A DNA stretch of 64,000 nt, taken from Rachycentron canadum (lineage: Eukaryota; Chordata; Actinopteri; Carangiformes; Rachycentridae). Both the position numbers and the translations under genes were made by a program. Positions 47,540 through 60,153 of the stretch are shown here, in pieces. The notes under the pieces are model-generated. The model worked only from the letters and a program-made list of their open reading frames with translations, was not told the DNA's origin and did no database searches. The stretch is taken from assembly GCA_038496675.1 (NCBI GenBank), contig CM076659.1, positions 8,959,696 through 9,023,695 on the forward strand. Reading direction: 5' to 3'. Numbering within the stretch: position 1 is the stretch's first letter; each line of letters opens with the position of its first letter.

Positions 47540-50500
47540 ATGGGTAACGTACCCACTACAGTGAAGCACTGCTTGAGCTACGAGCAACTCGTCCAGGACT
47601 ACCCATGGCTGAGACGCTGGCTGCAGGAGGAGAAGGTGGGCATCGTTTTTCTTGTTCCTAATCTGCTGCACATGCTCTGCCACATGACTCTCTCATGACA
47701 GTGAGGCTGCACAGCAGCCAGCCACTGATGACAGCGCTGATGCTGTGTGCTGCTTATGTAACGCTCATCTTCAATCTAAATTCTGCTCTACTTATATGTC
47801 ACTGTATTTTTAAGGATGCATGGAAATCTCTCTCATCTTTTCTGAAAAGACTGTGTGACAAAAGATGTAGATCTGATGTTTCTCTTTCTTTTAACTCCTT
47901 TCAGTAGGATTATCTGATAGTAGTTTATCAAGAATAAGATTTGTGATGAACACTTACACATAATTTTTTTTTCAAGGATAGATAATGTCAAAATGTAATA
48001 TTTTTGTTTTTCTAACCATAAAATTTTAGGATTTTCTGCTTCTCTTACTTTTGAATTTTCAAGAGTCAAGATTGATCAATTAATTGAAAGATTATCATCA
48101 CATAAGAAAAAAACAACAATATAAGCCCAAAACTGTGACTTTTATTTTAACTTTATATGCTGTTGAGTATGTGACCATGTGCCACATAATCTAAATAATT
48201 GTTGTTTATTCAGAGAAATGACTCCAAATGAAAGCTAATATTACACAGTGTCTGCTCATAGCTATTAAAGAAAGTGGCATCTACTACCATTTTAGAGATT
48301 AGCCATAACAGTTTAACAAGCTGCTGAATCTGTTAGCTTGTTTGGTTTCTCTGTTCCCTATAGTGGACAAAAGTCAATTAGTAAGATTAATGTTTTTTGT
48401 TCAGCTACATGGTTTTTGTTTTTAAATGCCACCACCCGTTAGTTAGCATTAGCTTAAGTTAGCTCGAAGTTAACGATGTTATATAAATTGTGTAATGCTC
48501 AATATCTGATGAGGTATCAAATTTAAATTTAAAGGAGGTTCATACCAGAAAAATATCCTGATCCTCAGAATATCCCTTGTGGTTTTCGTGGAGTTACCCT
48601 CACCGTCTTTCCTGGCCATTTCTCTGTGACACATCTCCTGAGTTGGAAGCCTGACAGGCTTAGGTATGTTTTGGGTCTCAGATTTCATCTGACTTTGAGG
48701 TAGAGAGTTGTTCATGTTAGAAATGACATGTCCTGGAGCATCCTTTGCTAAAAGGATGACTAAGTGCTTGTGTTCAGTTTCGTGTCATTCCTGTCCTTAT
48801 TCTCTTTTCTGTTTCTCTTTGATACTCCGACAGACCATCACAGGACACGAGTATCCAGAGTTTGTTAAAATCGTTGAGGTTGGGCCGAGAGATGGACTTC
48901 AAAATGAAAAGGTATACACTGTTATTTCAGGCAGGAATCTCATTTATATTTATATGCGGCCTCATTTTGTATTACTATACACGATCATCCCTGGAAACCC
49001 CCATTTTTTCCTGTGTCTGTCATACATAAAACAATCCATAACATATGTGTTGCACGCCATAATTGCCAGGAGCATATGTTTCACATTTTCTTTGAAATTG
49101 AATAGGAAAGATGACACGACTGCTGGCATAGTTTATTCCTCTTAGCATGTCACAGCTTTATAATTTTCTTATTGCACACCAGTGGTTTTACAGATTGTAC
49201 TGGATACAGGAATAACTTTATTTAGAACAGCATGTTACAATTAGAAATTGTTGTGTATATTTGGAAATATCTAATTATAGATCCCAGATATCTGTGTTGT
49301 ATCTCTCATTTCAAGTGGAATCAAATCCAGAAAGAGCTGTTTCAGTTTCATTGTTTCCCAGGAAATTGTTCCGACAGGGGTGAAAATCCAGCTGATAGAC
49401 ATGCTCTCACGAACAGGCCTGTCTGTGATTGAGGCCACCAGCTTTGTGTCTTCAAAGTGGGTACCGCAGGTAATAACTCCTCTTTGTGTTCAGTGAAAAA
49501 GTGCTGAGTGATTTATTAGTCTCTCTTTCTTGTCTGAGGGAAATCTGCTCCTCGAGCATCCTTGTGACAAATATTTGGAAAGAATATCTTAAGATGTTTG
49601 TCATATAGTCCAATTCCTGTAATGAATTGTTCCACTATGTACTTCCTGTAAAACAGCTTAAACATGTTTTGTTAATACTTGGAAATGAAAAACGACTTCT
49701 GTCAGTTAAGGATTGTCTGGTGTTCACAAGTATGTGCATTCATCCTGTGCAAAACATTTGTGTAGGATGAATCATGTATTCCCAGGAACATGTTCACATG
49801 ATGTTAAAGGTTTATTTTTCTGCATCATGTTTTACCTCTCTCATTTAGATGGCAGACCACACTGACGTGCTCAGAGGAATCCAGAGAGCGCCTCATGTTC
49901 AATACCCTGTTTTGACACCTAACATGCAAGGCTTCCAGGATGCTGTAAGCATTAATTTTCAACTCAGCCCGATGATCTCGGCTACAAACCATAACTGTTG
50001 TACACATGCACCCACCCATCAATTTTAGTTAGTTGTTGGCACTGCATTGTTTTTTCACCATACATACCCTGCAGTGTGACTCCAGCGCTGTGTTCAAAAT
50101 GGTTTTACGAGTTCATTTTTCTCTCCCGTTTTGAGGTTGCAGCTGGTGCTACTGAGGTGGCGGTGTTTGGGTCAGCGTCTGAAACCTTCAGTAAAAAAAA
50201 CATTAACTGCTCTATTGATGAAAGCATGCTGAGGTTTGAGGAAGTCATTAACACCGCCAAAGAACGACAAATTCCAGTCCGTGGGTTAGTATTCTCTCTG
50301 TATATTAATTGTCACTTGCAATGAGTGAGACCACATTTCACTCACTCACTGATTAAAACATTTATTCATTTGATCCAAATGAAAACAAAACTATATATAG
50401 TATAGTATACAGTATAGTATAGTATGCAGGAGAAATCACACACTTCAGTAATGATACCTTTATAGCAAAGTTCCAGATGTTCAGCATGTTATATCTATGC

Positions 50501-53500
50501 ATTAGAAAACCACAAGTCCAGATGGAAGTAAAAGCAAACCAAACAGAGAGTTACTGAATATAGCCATGCCTTTTGTCATACATGGAAAAGTAAAGTGCTG
50601 CATTTATAATCCACGTTCTTAAATTATATGAACCTCTTCATTCAAAAAGTCAAACACACCACAAGAACAGTGGATTAGTGTAAACACTGTCGCTTTGTCA
50701 GAGCCAAATGCTGTCGAGGCATTTGCAATTGTCATATAATTGAGGTCTGGATTACCACCAAAATCTAATCACTGATCTGTGAACTAAATCTCATGTAAAT
50801 CTTTTGTGGATTCCTTTGTGATATCTCACTGACAAACAGATGAATAGCCAAAACACCAAGGCCAAAAGACATCAGAATCAACAGCAATGCTCCAGAAGCT
50901 TCTTATCCTTATTTAAACTGAGCAAGTTCATCTAACAACAACAAGCAGGAGTGAAATGTTTGGCTTTTCAAAATGGTGATTAATTTTTCAGTAAATGTGC
51001 CTTACATACAGTACTGTGCAGAAGGCAACCCTTAGATTTTTCTTTCAGCAATGCTATAATTACCATATATAATTATTTCTCATTCTCAGTCTTAGAATAT
51101 AACCAGGAAATGTGTATGCACTATTAAAAGCAATAGCAATAGCAGGAACCTAAATGGAATCGAATTAATGCCATTGCTAACGCCTGTATTTGTTGATTAT
51201 TTCATGTCAAAATGATGCTGTGAAAAAGGTCTATTACACCAGGTTCAAGACATGCTTGAGCATTACATCCACATGTTCTATAGGTTTAACTCATTCCGAA
51301 AAAGTAGTTTCTTGGCTGCTGCCCTTCCACATAGCTCATTCCTGATCAGGCTTCTTCAGACTGTAGAAGAGTCCACTTGGCTTCATCCTGATGAAGCTGC
51401 CAGATGCTGAGCCAGGTCTTTGCTGGACTTCTTCTGGTCTCTCAAAGAAGAAACTCTGAGAAACTTCTCTTTCTTGGCCTTCCTGTCCTTTTTTTGTCCT
51501 TGACTATCATGATTCTTCACATGTCTTTATAACAGCTTGAATACCACATCTTGGGTATCCAGTTTGTTTGCTGTTTGTTACCACACTAAATACTAATACT
51601 ATACTAATAATTTTTTAATACTGCATACACATTCTACGTATTTTCTGGTTATATTCTAATAAAGAGACTGAGAAATAATTGTATATGGTCATTTTAGCAT
51701 TGCTTAACAAATTTAAGGGTGGCCTAAGACTTTTGCACAATACTGTATAAATCTGTTATCAGGAATATAAAAACCACAATAATAAAATAATGCACAGCTT
51801 GAAGGCCTCCATATTACAGTAAATAGCTCATCCATCCACAGCACTTGTTTAGTTTTTATAGTTAGTCAATAGAATCACATGCTATCAGACGTGATATAAA
51901 CACAAATTTTGTCTTCTTTCAGATATGTTTCTTGTGCCCTTGGATGCCCCCATGAGGGACAAATTGAACCCTCCAAAGTTGCTGAGGTGAGATTAACTTG
52001 TGTTTCCCGAAACCTCCAAGGTTATAGGAACTCAGGTTTTGTGGACATATGATGGAACCTTTACTGATACAGACTCTTCATGCATTTTTTTCTCATTTTA
52101 TGCACAGTGAATTAATGAGATGAGGCTTGTTTCATTAAACTACAGAGGAGCAGGCTCTTGTTTCAGCAGCATGTATAATTGTCTGGGAGGCTGAGCTTTT
52201 TTGTTTTTCTATCATCATTAAACTTGTATTAGGATGCAAAAAGTAGCTTTCAAAAAAACAAAAACAAACCTTCTTCTCCTTTGTTTTTTGCTAGTTCATT
52301 GTCATAACTTCTCATTTGAAACTCCTTTAGTGATGAAAAGTAAAATCTTATTTTACCTTTAAAAATTTAAAGGTTTATTCTCTACCAACTGCAAACTCAA
52401 AGCAAAATATTTTTTTTACTTTATACAGTAACTTTTCTTTTCCTATGTGATTTCCTGTTAATTACGACATTTTTGCCCTTTCTTTATTGCTCCTCAGGTG
52501 GCAAAGAAATTATATGACATGGGCTGCTGTGAGATTTCCTTGGGGGATACCATCGGTGTTGGGACTCCAGGCTCCATGTTTAAGATGCTGCAGAGTGTGA
52601 TGAAGGAGGTGCCCACTAACGCTCTGGCAGTTCACTGCCATGACACCTATGGACAAGCACTGCCCAACATCCTAACTGCACTCAAAGTAAGAACTCATCC
52701 TAAGACTACTACTACAATTACTACTGACTATAATGATTGATTATGTTATGATCATTAGTATTACATGATCTTTATAACAACAAAATAGAAGAAAAAGTAG
52801 AGTTAATAGTATAATGATCTCGGTTTACCTTCATGGTTTTAATAATAAAGGATGATTGCAAAAGTAAGATGAACACAGTGCAAAACACATGCAATGTCAA
52901 TCAATCCTCAAGGATACAACCTTTAAGATGAACAGCTTCATTTACAAGAGGTTCATTAGACACAAATGATATAAAAACAGTTGGAGCAAATGAGAAAAAC
53001 AGTAAAAAAGTAAAAAACTAAAGCATGATGAATGCATAATATATCCATTTTACTCAGAAGTACAGTGATAAATGTTTTTAGGTGCTACTCTCTGGCAAGA
53101 CTGTGCAGCCGCTCTCAAAGCACCTGGCATTTCTGGAGGTCCTTAAATGAGGGGGAACAGCTCTAAGACTGCTCCAAAAGTTGGGTGGAGTGGCCTGGCT
53201 ATTCTGGAAAAATAAAAATCTTGAACCTTAAAAATTCTCAAAACCTGGCAGGCATCTTTTCCAAGAGAGTAAAGGAGAGACCTGATGTCCCTAAGATTTG
53301 GTGAAAGGAGGCAAACTGGAGGGCTCTCTGAAAAGAAAGAAAAGGCTGAAAAAGTCTCAGGCCTCTCTGTAGAAATGAAAGACGTGGGTGTTGTTAATTC
53401 AAGGAGGACAGGTGCGAATCACTGCTCTCATACACAACACTTCTATGTGAAGAAAGGCGGGGGAGAGCAGCCTAATCTTGTGGGAGAGATGTTAAAAGTG

Positions 53501-56500
53501 GCAGTACTTTATCTCAGAGGCCTGGAGAGGTTTTACAAATACTGGCGTGATTAGAAGAGGAGGTAGTGGTTGAAAGTGCGGCTTCTCCACTGTACAAGCA
53601 CAAGCCACCACTGCATCATCCTCTTGATCCTCACATCCTCTCATGTTAAATTGTCTGAAAGCTTTTTCTTTGTGCTTTCCCCGTGGCTTGGCAAGGATTT
53701 GTTGGGCACCTTCTCCTTTACATGAACATCCTTCTCCTTCTGATGAATATAAATATGCCTGTGGAGAACCGCAGGGCTGATTATGGACAAATGCCCAGCC
53801 TATGCATACATCAGTGTTGTTACTCATGATGACATGACGAGGAGCAACCAGATGTGGAAGCAAAGTTGAGGTGGTGATTCTTGTTCCAGGATATCTTTCA
53901 ACTTGCTCAAGTAACTGCCAACATTGTAGAGATCACAAGTCTTTTCTGAGGCCTTAAATCATTCTTCCTGCTGGGGATAATCATATGTTAAGCTGCTCCC
54001 AATCCATCTTTTTAGACAATTTTACAGTACATTTAAAGACTGCTTTTTTTCTTCATTTTTACAAGAGCTACGGAAAATCATGTTTATATTTCACTGGAAT
54101 TGGGAAAAATAAGTTATTCTCATCAATTAGACCATTTATTTTGGTCATTTAAGCTTTTTTAAAACCAAGTTAAAGTATTTTAAAGGTTCTAAGATCTAGA
54201 GCTCATAAAAACAATATAATATAAATCACAATAATACTGCTGTCATTCTTCTCTTAAACAAACACTGTGAGAATGGAGTATGGAGCTGAAGAGTATGACG
54301 AAATGTTTATGAAACTCACTGTAAACGAGACCTGAATTGGCCCTCAGCTTTAATGGAAATGTGTCAGTTTACGACATTATGAATGTGTCCTCTGTTCGGC
54401 GAGTATTGAGAGGGCCCAAAACAAATGTGTAGGTTACAATGGGACACATAGAAAACCAGAAACCATCAGTCAACAAGGAAGAGGGGCATTAAGAAACACG
54501 ATCTAAGCGTCCCCACAAAGTAAAATGATTCACAAACTGCTCTCTGAAAAAAAAAAAAAAATCCCAGAATCTTAACAAACATAAGATATTTCCAAAGGGC
54601 CCTCTCATTACAGTACACATGTATTCTAGTAAAGAGCTAAATGAACTATTACTGTTATATACTCTATTATGAGCAACTCACAAATTTATAATTAGCTCGT
54701 AAACCCCTGTAGAAGAGTTCCCGTCAGGGTGACTCTCACCACTTTGCCCGTAGCGAATGTAAAACTGACATAAATCCAGACATAAAACAGAGGTAACACA
54801 GATATGGCTGTATCAGTTCTCTGGAGCACATTGTCATTGCAGAGGAGGAAGCTCATTGGGGGCTGGGTGGGTCAACAGATGTGAGGGGGTCAGCACAAAG
54901 GCTCACCTATTCAGTGTCTGTTGGACAAAGCGACTGAAAGCTAGGTGGATAGAAGGGCCCTAGGGGGCTCCTAACTCATCTGTCGCTTGGCTGTTGAACT
55001 CTGACAATGCTGCGCTTAAAGGCCAGTGGAAAATGATCCTTTCATTCGCTTGCTGCTGAGCACGTGATGCATGCTGCTGCAGCTGCAGACCCAACTCTAG
55101 AAACTTCGGGAGCACTTTGTTTCATATTGCAAATGTCTCATGTGCAGAAGATATTTATGCCTTGTGACTTGTTTGTGTACTGTGTTAAAGTTGATCAGTT
55201 TTGCACCCGACCTGACATTTAATTTACAAGACTTACACACCCACTGAAGATAAAGCACCTGGAAATATACGTAACTAGTTGTGTGTTATTCCTGGAAGAA
55301 TCTCATACATTTATTTCCTTTTTATTTTCTTAAAAAAACCTCATTAATTAAATTCATATTGTTGATAATTATTATTATTATTATTATGAAGAAATAGCAG
55401 GTACTTTTAACCTTTAGTGTAATCCTCCAAAAACATATTGTCATCTGTGTCAGGACACAAGGAAAAGAGGAAATTAAGGTTTGATTTATTTTAATATTAT
55501 CTGTGGTTCTAGTCATCTGTAACACTGCAACACTGTGCTGCACTGAAGCTCAACAATGTACATGTGTACAAGTAGTAAATATTTTTAAAGTTAGCTTTGC
55601 TTTTGGACGGCAGAGTGAGAAAGCACAGAGGGATGGTGAAATTCCTCTGTGGATCATGCTTACAATGATTCATCACAGCTGCCCCATGGCCACAGAAAGT
55701 AATAGCAGCCGGGGATATTTAGCCTACCATTTGCTCACCCATAAACAAGATGGAAATGAAAGATTTTATCATAGTTTTTCATTACTGTGTGCCAGAGGTC
55801 CACACCACCAACTGGGAGAGAAATGAATTCCCCCAGCGCTGTCAGCCCTGAGTCACCTCTTTTGTTCCTGATAAAGACATTCCTCAGTCTTTGTACCTTT
55901 TCTTTTTTTTTTTCATGAGGTCTGGGGGGGCTTTGTTACTAACCTACTCCTGGCAGGTCACACAATGACAATGTATGTACTTAGATTTCACAGGCTTGGC
56001 AAGGAAAATTATTTATTCTTACCCACAATTCTGGTGTATTGTGAACCGCTGCAACTGGGGAATACAGTACAACCTGTTTGTGCTCACACTTGATCTCTTT
56101 GCTTACACTAACTTGCATCTGCAGTTTTTTCTTTATCTTTTGTGCAGGGTCAGTAACATTTAAAGATGTTCTGTAAAAGTGTGTTGATTAACATATTCAT
56201 ATTCTTCATCATCATTATTATTATGTGTGATCAAAGAAAGTGATAAATAAATATAAAACCTGAGTTAAATTATCAATAGAATCAAATACTATTGAATTAC
56301 AATATTAATAATAAGTAATACCTTTTGTATACTGAAAGATCTCTTACAAAACAAAGTAGGTAAGTAAAATCAAACATTAAAAGCAAGCAAAGATGAAGAT
56401 GAAAGTATGTATAGTCAATCATAATACTTTGCATAGTACAAATAATCAGTTTATTTATTTATATCAGGGGCAAAAAATAATAAAGATGATGTAAATATCT

Positions 56501-59500
56501 CACAATTGGCCAAAAGGTGAAGTGTCATAGCAGGATCTGGGCAACAAACAAAACCAAAAAAAATTAAGCATGTATATGATTAAGATATAACACATAATAC
56601 AAATATGTTAAGATAAAATATAATTAGAGCAAATGTAAGAAACTCTTGCAAATACAGTGTCACATTCAGAACAGAACCACGTTCAGAATGTCCAATAACA
56701 CCAAAAATTACGAAGATGAACACAGTATTATCTTTCAAGTAAATGCTAAGGATGCATGAAGCACAGCTTTCTGGTCACTTTTTATAATATCATAACATTT
56801 TTCAATATCAATTATTAAATATTGTTAAAGTTTTTTTATTATGACTATTTTAGTCGGTAAACATATGAGCAGGTGCATTTGGAGCAGTCTGTGTCTATCA
56901 CTATTAGTCATTGTATTATTTTATGTATTATTTTCTCTGCAGAGTTTTTGTGTAGTTCTGGCAGCTCCGACCAAAAACATTTCTTTTTTGGGGGGGTAAT
57001 AAAGTTAAATATGCTTTGACTTCCCTCTTTCTGGCCACACAGCTTCTATCTGAGCGATTTGAATAATTCTAAAGGAATTTTTGTATTTTTATATTAAGAC
57101 TGGTTATTGTCAAAGTTTAGTAATCCATGAAGAGGTAAAGGTGAATGACTTGAGTATATAGTTCAGTATTTTTATGCCCAATTAAATGTAATTTATTTAT
57201 TCTTTTTTGTTTGTTTTGTCTATCTCCTAGCTGCCCTCCGATGTCTGTGCTTTGCTTTCCAGGTTCCTGAAAAGAGGTCATATATGTGTCAGCAGTGCAT
57301 CTGTGACAGTTTTCTTTCAGCTTCCCAGTTTATGTAGTAGTGGGTAAAGCATCACTGTTGCATATCCCTCAGTGAATACACACTCTCTCTTTCTCTCACT
57401 CTCTCTCTGACGCAGTTATAAAACCAAAATGGGAGCATGTCCATCCTCAGCCTCGTCCACTCAGTGTGTAGAATGTCAACAAGCTTATCCCAAATCACGC
57501 AAGTTTGAAAATGCACTGTGTCGTTACCCAGGAATGTATTGTTTTTATATAGCCACAGCTCACTCGATATGGCTTTTTTCACACTGAGCACACATCTGGT
57601 TTCTAGGCAGTGTGAACCTAACTGAGCGTTGGCAAGTTCGAGCTGCTGACCACCAATCCCTGTGCGATTACTGTCCAGAGGAACAGGGCACGCTGCTGAA
57701 GGCTCTGTTTTGTTCCTCTCGGAAACAGTATGCTGAAGACCCCTGGCCTTACACGGTTAGCAGCTGAAAGCGAGAGGATTGGCATGGTAGATTACAACTC
57801 TGTGTTTATACTACAAAAATTCTGCCTAGTACAATATCCTGCTCTGGCTTGAACCAAGGTCTGGAAATCTTGTGCACTGCACACACACCGGAGTAGATCT
57901 CCTCCTTCCACCCCACCTCCTCCTCTTCCCTTGCCAACACAAACAGCAATTACGGCTGGCTCAGACAGCCCCTGAAAGAAGTAGGTTCTTGTCTGGAGGA
58001 AAAGCAACCAATTAGCAGCATTGTTAAAAAAAAAGGCAATAGAGATTCTTTTAATTTAGTTTGCTTGGTCATGCTCCACGGGGTGAAAGTCCTTCAGACC
58101 CAATGCCACTGAGAGGGTCGGCGTGTTAATTTTGTCTCACTGTGGGATCCTCTGACATCTGGCTCTGCCACGGAAGCTGGAAAACATCTTTAATATTCTC
58201 ATGACAATCCCAGGGACATGTGGAAAACATCCTGAGACCTTAGTCTGTAATGACTCTAAGAAACTGAAGGTCTGGCTTTATGGCGTGAAAACAAAGGTTA
58301 TACACTCACATGACGAGCACCACTGTTTTATCTCTTATAAAACCTATAATATCTCCACTCAACTCTTCGGAGGAGGTCAACATTAGTTTACACAAAGCAG
58401 TAAACTACTTTTCTGAACTGCATTTGGATGTTTTGTAATCTGTCCAACAAGAAGAAGAAAGTTCAACTGAGAATGCATCATAAACTCTCATATGCAGGGC
58501 AGATACTTGTAACTGGAGTCACAGCACTTTCCCTCAAAATATTGATTGTAATCAGCCAATGAACCAAATCCCTGAAATAATAACACATTTGAGTGGTAAT
58601 GTTACAATTCCTGTATTGTTGGCATGGTGTAAGAGGACACCATCCACTCAAGGAAAAAATGTCTTCTCAGTGTGGCAAGAAAGTGAATCCCCATGGTTAA
58701 GGGCAGAGTAGTGCTGTAAAAACATGAGTAACCAGGAGAATCAGAAACATATGAAATGTTCTGTTTCAGCATTTATAATGTTCCTCTCATATGAACAAGG
58801 CCGTAATTATGTGGTGCTGGTGGTTTGAGCTGACAAAGAGGATGACTAAGCTATACTGTGGGACATTCTGTGCCCACTCATCTTCAAGACATAAGCCCAC
58901 AGTTCTCTTAAACAGCTGTAAAACACGACCGCAGTGTGCGGTCGTGCAGCCAGCGGGGTCGAACAATTCAATAGAACAAGGATCTTTGTTCCTGGATTTT
59001 ACCTGAGGTGAAGTCTGTATGGAGGTGCTGACTGTCTCTGTTGTGTGTCCTTGCAGATGGGGGTCTGTGTGGTGGATTCGGCAGTAGCTGGCTTGGGAGG
59101 CTGCCCGTATGCTCAGGGTTCATCTGGCAATGTTTCAACAGAGGATGTTCTCTACATGCTCCATGGCATGGGCATTGAAACTGTAAGTGTGTCTTCACTG
59201 TAAACTTGGACAGACCTGTATTTTATAATCCCAACACATGAACCGAACTCAAAGCTATACAATCATTCCAAGCCCATTTACATAGACAGGTGACTGTGCA
59301 AACATACTGCTGTGTAAATGTTTATTTTACAATATCAGTGGTTTTACAGAACTTACATAAGCCCACAGTCTTACGTTTGCCTCCTCAGGAACAATTTATT
59401 TAACAATCCCTACCCCTGCTGGTCGAATATTTTTACTGCAGTTTAATTCTCAGTCACCTGTTGCACACATCCATCCATATCCTTTTATGCCGACTCGATT

Positions 59501-59679
59501 TGTTTATCTCACCCACATTATGTTATCTTCTTAACATTGCTTTTAACAAATACTACAATACATTTTTTCTGCAGGGTGTGGACATCGTCAAGGTTATTGA
59601 GGCTGGCGACTTCATCTGCAACGCTTTATGTCGCAAGACAAACTCCAAAGTTGCCCAGGCCAGAGGTAGAACACTGTGA
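47540..59679 (+). CDS. hmgcll1: HMG-CoA lyase-like protein 1 (extramitochondrial), 9 exons
   Basis: Cleaves 3-hydroxy-3-methylglutaryl-CoA to acetoacetate and acetyl-CoA outside mitochondria. Exons: 47540-47635, 48834-48911, 49362-49469, 49849-49944, 50136-50284, 51923-51986, 52498-52686, 59057-59182, 59575-59679, giving 336 aa. The N-terminus MGNVPTTVKHCLSY is an N-myristoylation signal shared with HMGCLL1, and there is no mitochondrial leader, which argues against hmgcl. Catalytic positions are present: R51/D52 in GPRDGLQNE, H243/H245 in AVHCHDTYGQ, C276 in AGLGGCPY and N285 in SSGN, each offset by 10 from the mitochondrial enzyme (R41, D42, H233, H235, C266, N275). Exon 5 has a weaker donor (GTTAGT). 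The last residues depend on whether exon 9 reads through to TGA (used here) or splices at 59666. Confidence 0.95.
50391..50427. repeat. (TATAG)n-like simple repeat
   Basis: Imperfect TATAG/AGTAT units in hmgcll1 intron 5. Confidence 0.6.
51007..51747 (-). mobile_element. Tc1/mariner-type transposon relic
   Basis: The 737-bp body (51009-51745) is bounded by imperfect terminal inverted repeats, CAGTACTGTGCAGAAGGC on the left and, reversed, CAGTATTGTGCAAAAGTC on the right, each flanked by TA (51007-51008, 51746-51747), the Tc1/mariner target. On the - strand about 51290-51430 encodes fragments of a Tc1-like transposase DNA-binding region, with SSKDLAQHLAASSG and RSLIRNELCGRAAAKK broken by two stop codons. 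The DDE catalytic part is absent, so the element is defective. It lies in hmgcll1 intron 5. Confidence 0.85.
52687..59056 (+). other. hmgcll1 intron 7 (6.4 kb)
   Basis: By far the longest intron of the gene. It holds an ATT trinucleotide repeat (55366-55387), a CT-rich stretch (57380-57408), a GC-rich perfect hairpin (58924-58946) and two blocks of mixed composition at about 54330-55130 and 55590-55830 that look like candidate conserved non-coding elements. Open frames at 53285-53554 (+) and 53492-53863 (-) show no recognisable domains. Confidence 0.5.
55366..55387. repeat. (ATT)n microsatellite
   Basis: About seven ATT units in hmgcll1 intron 7. Confidence 0.7.
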
Positions 59680-60147
59680 TGTGTTTCTGTAGAGGAACAT
59701 GTTTTAAAATTTCACCCTGTTCCCCTTAAAGTGCTTCCCCTGTTGTTGCTGCCTTCCAATTTTTGCCTATGCCGCTATATTTGAAGTGCATTGTTCCTTG
59801 TTTTGAACTGTCTGAGGTACAAATACTATCAAGAATAATCACAAGATTACAACACTGGTACATTTGTTTTCTTTTTTTAAACCTCATTTCCATATTCTGG
59901 ATGTGTGTTTATGCAGACCTGGTTCGGCTGTGCTGATATTTTGGTTGTGATATCTTTAGCTCTGTCTGGTTGGACATTGTGAAAGAAAACAAACAGATCA
60001 TATCAGCTTGGAAATAGCTTAAAGGAGACAATTGACACTACTATGACCTTTTCTCCTGTGGTGAAGGTCTAGAAGGATGAGTTATGGATATATATGGCCT
60101 TTTTACAGGCTGAATTATTCACTTCTATTTTTGAACTTTCTCTGATA

Positions 60148-60153
60148 AATAAA
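60148..60153 (+). terminator. Candidate hmgcll1 poly(A) signal AATAAA
   Basis: Canonical hexamer 469 nt after the proposed stop codon of exon 9, in AT-rich sequence. Confidence 0.4.

Noticed and set aside
53492..53863. 123-codon open frame on the - strand in hmgcll1 intron 7
   Set aside because: No domain recognised. It could be an old repeat fragment but I cannot support a gene.
47540..59679. Mitochondrial HMG-CoA lyase (hmgcl) instead of hmgcll1
   Set aside because: There is no mitochondrial leader, a myristoylation start is present, the C-terminal CKL-type motif is absent, and the bmp5 neighbour fits hmgcll1.
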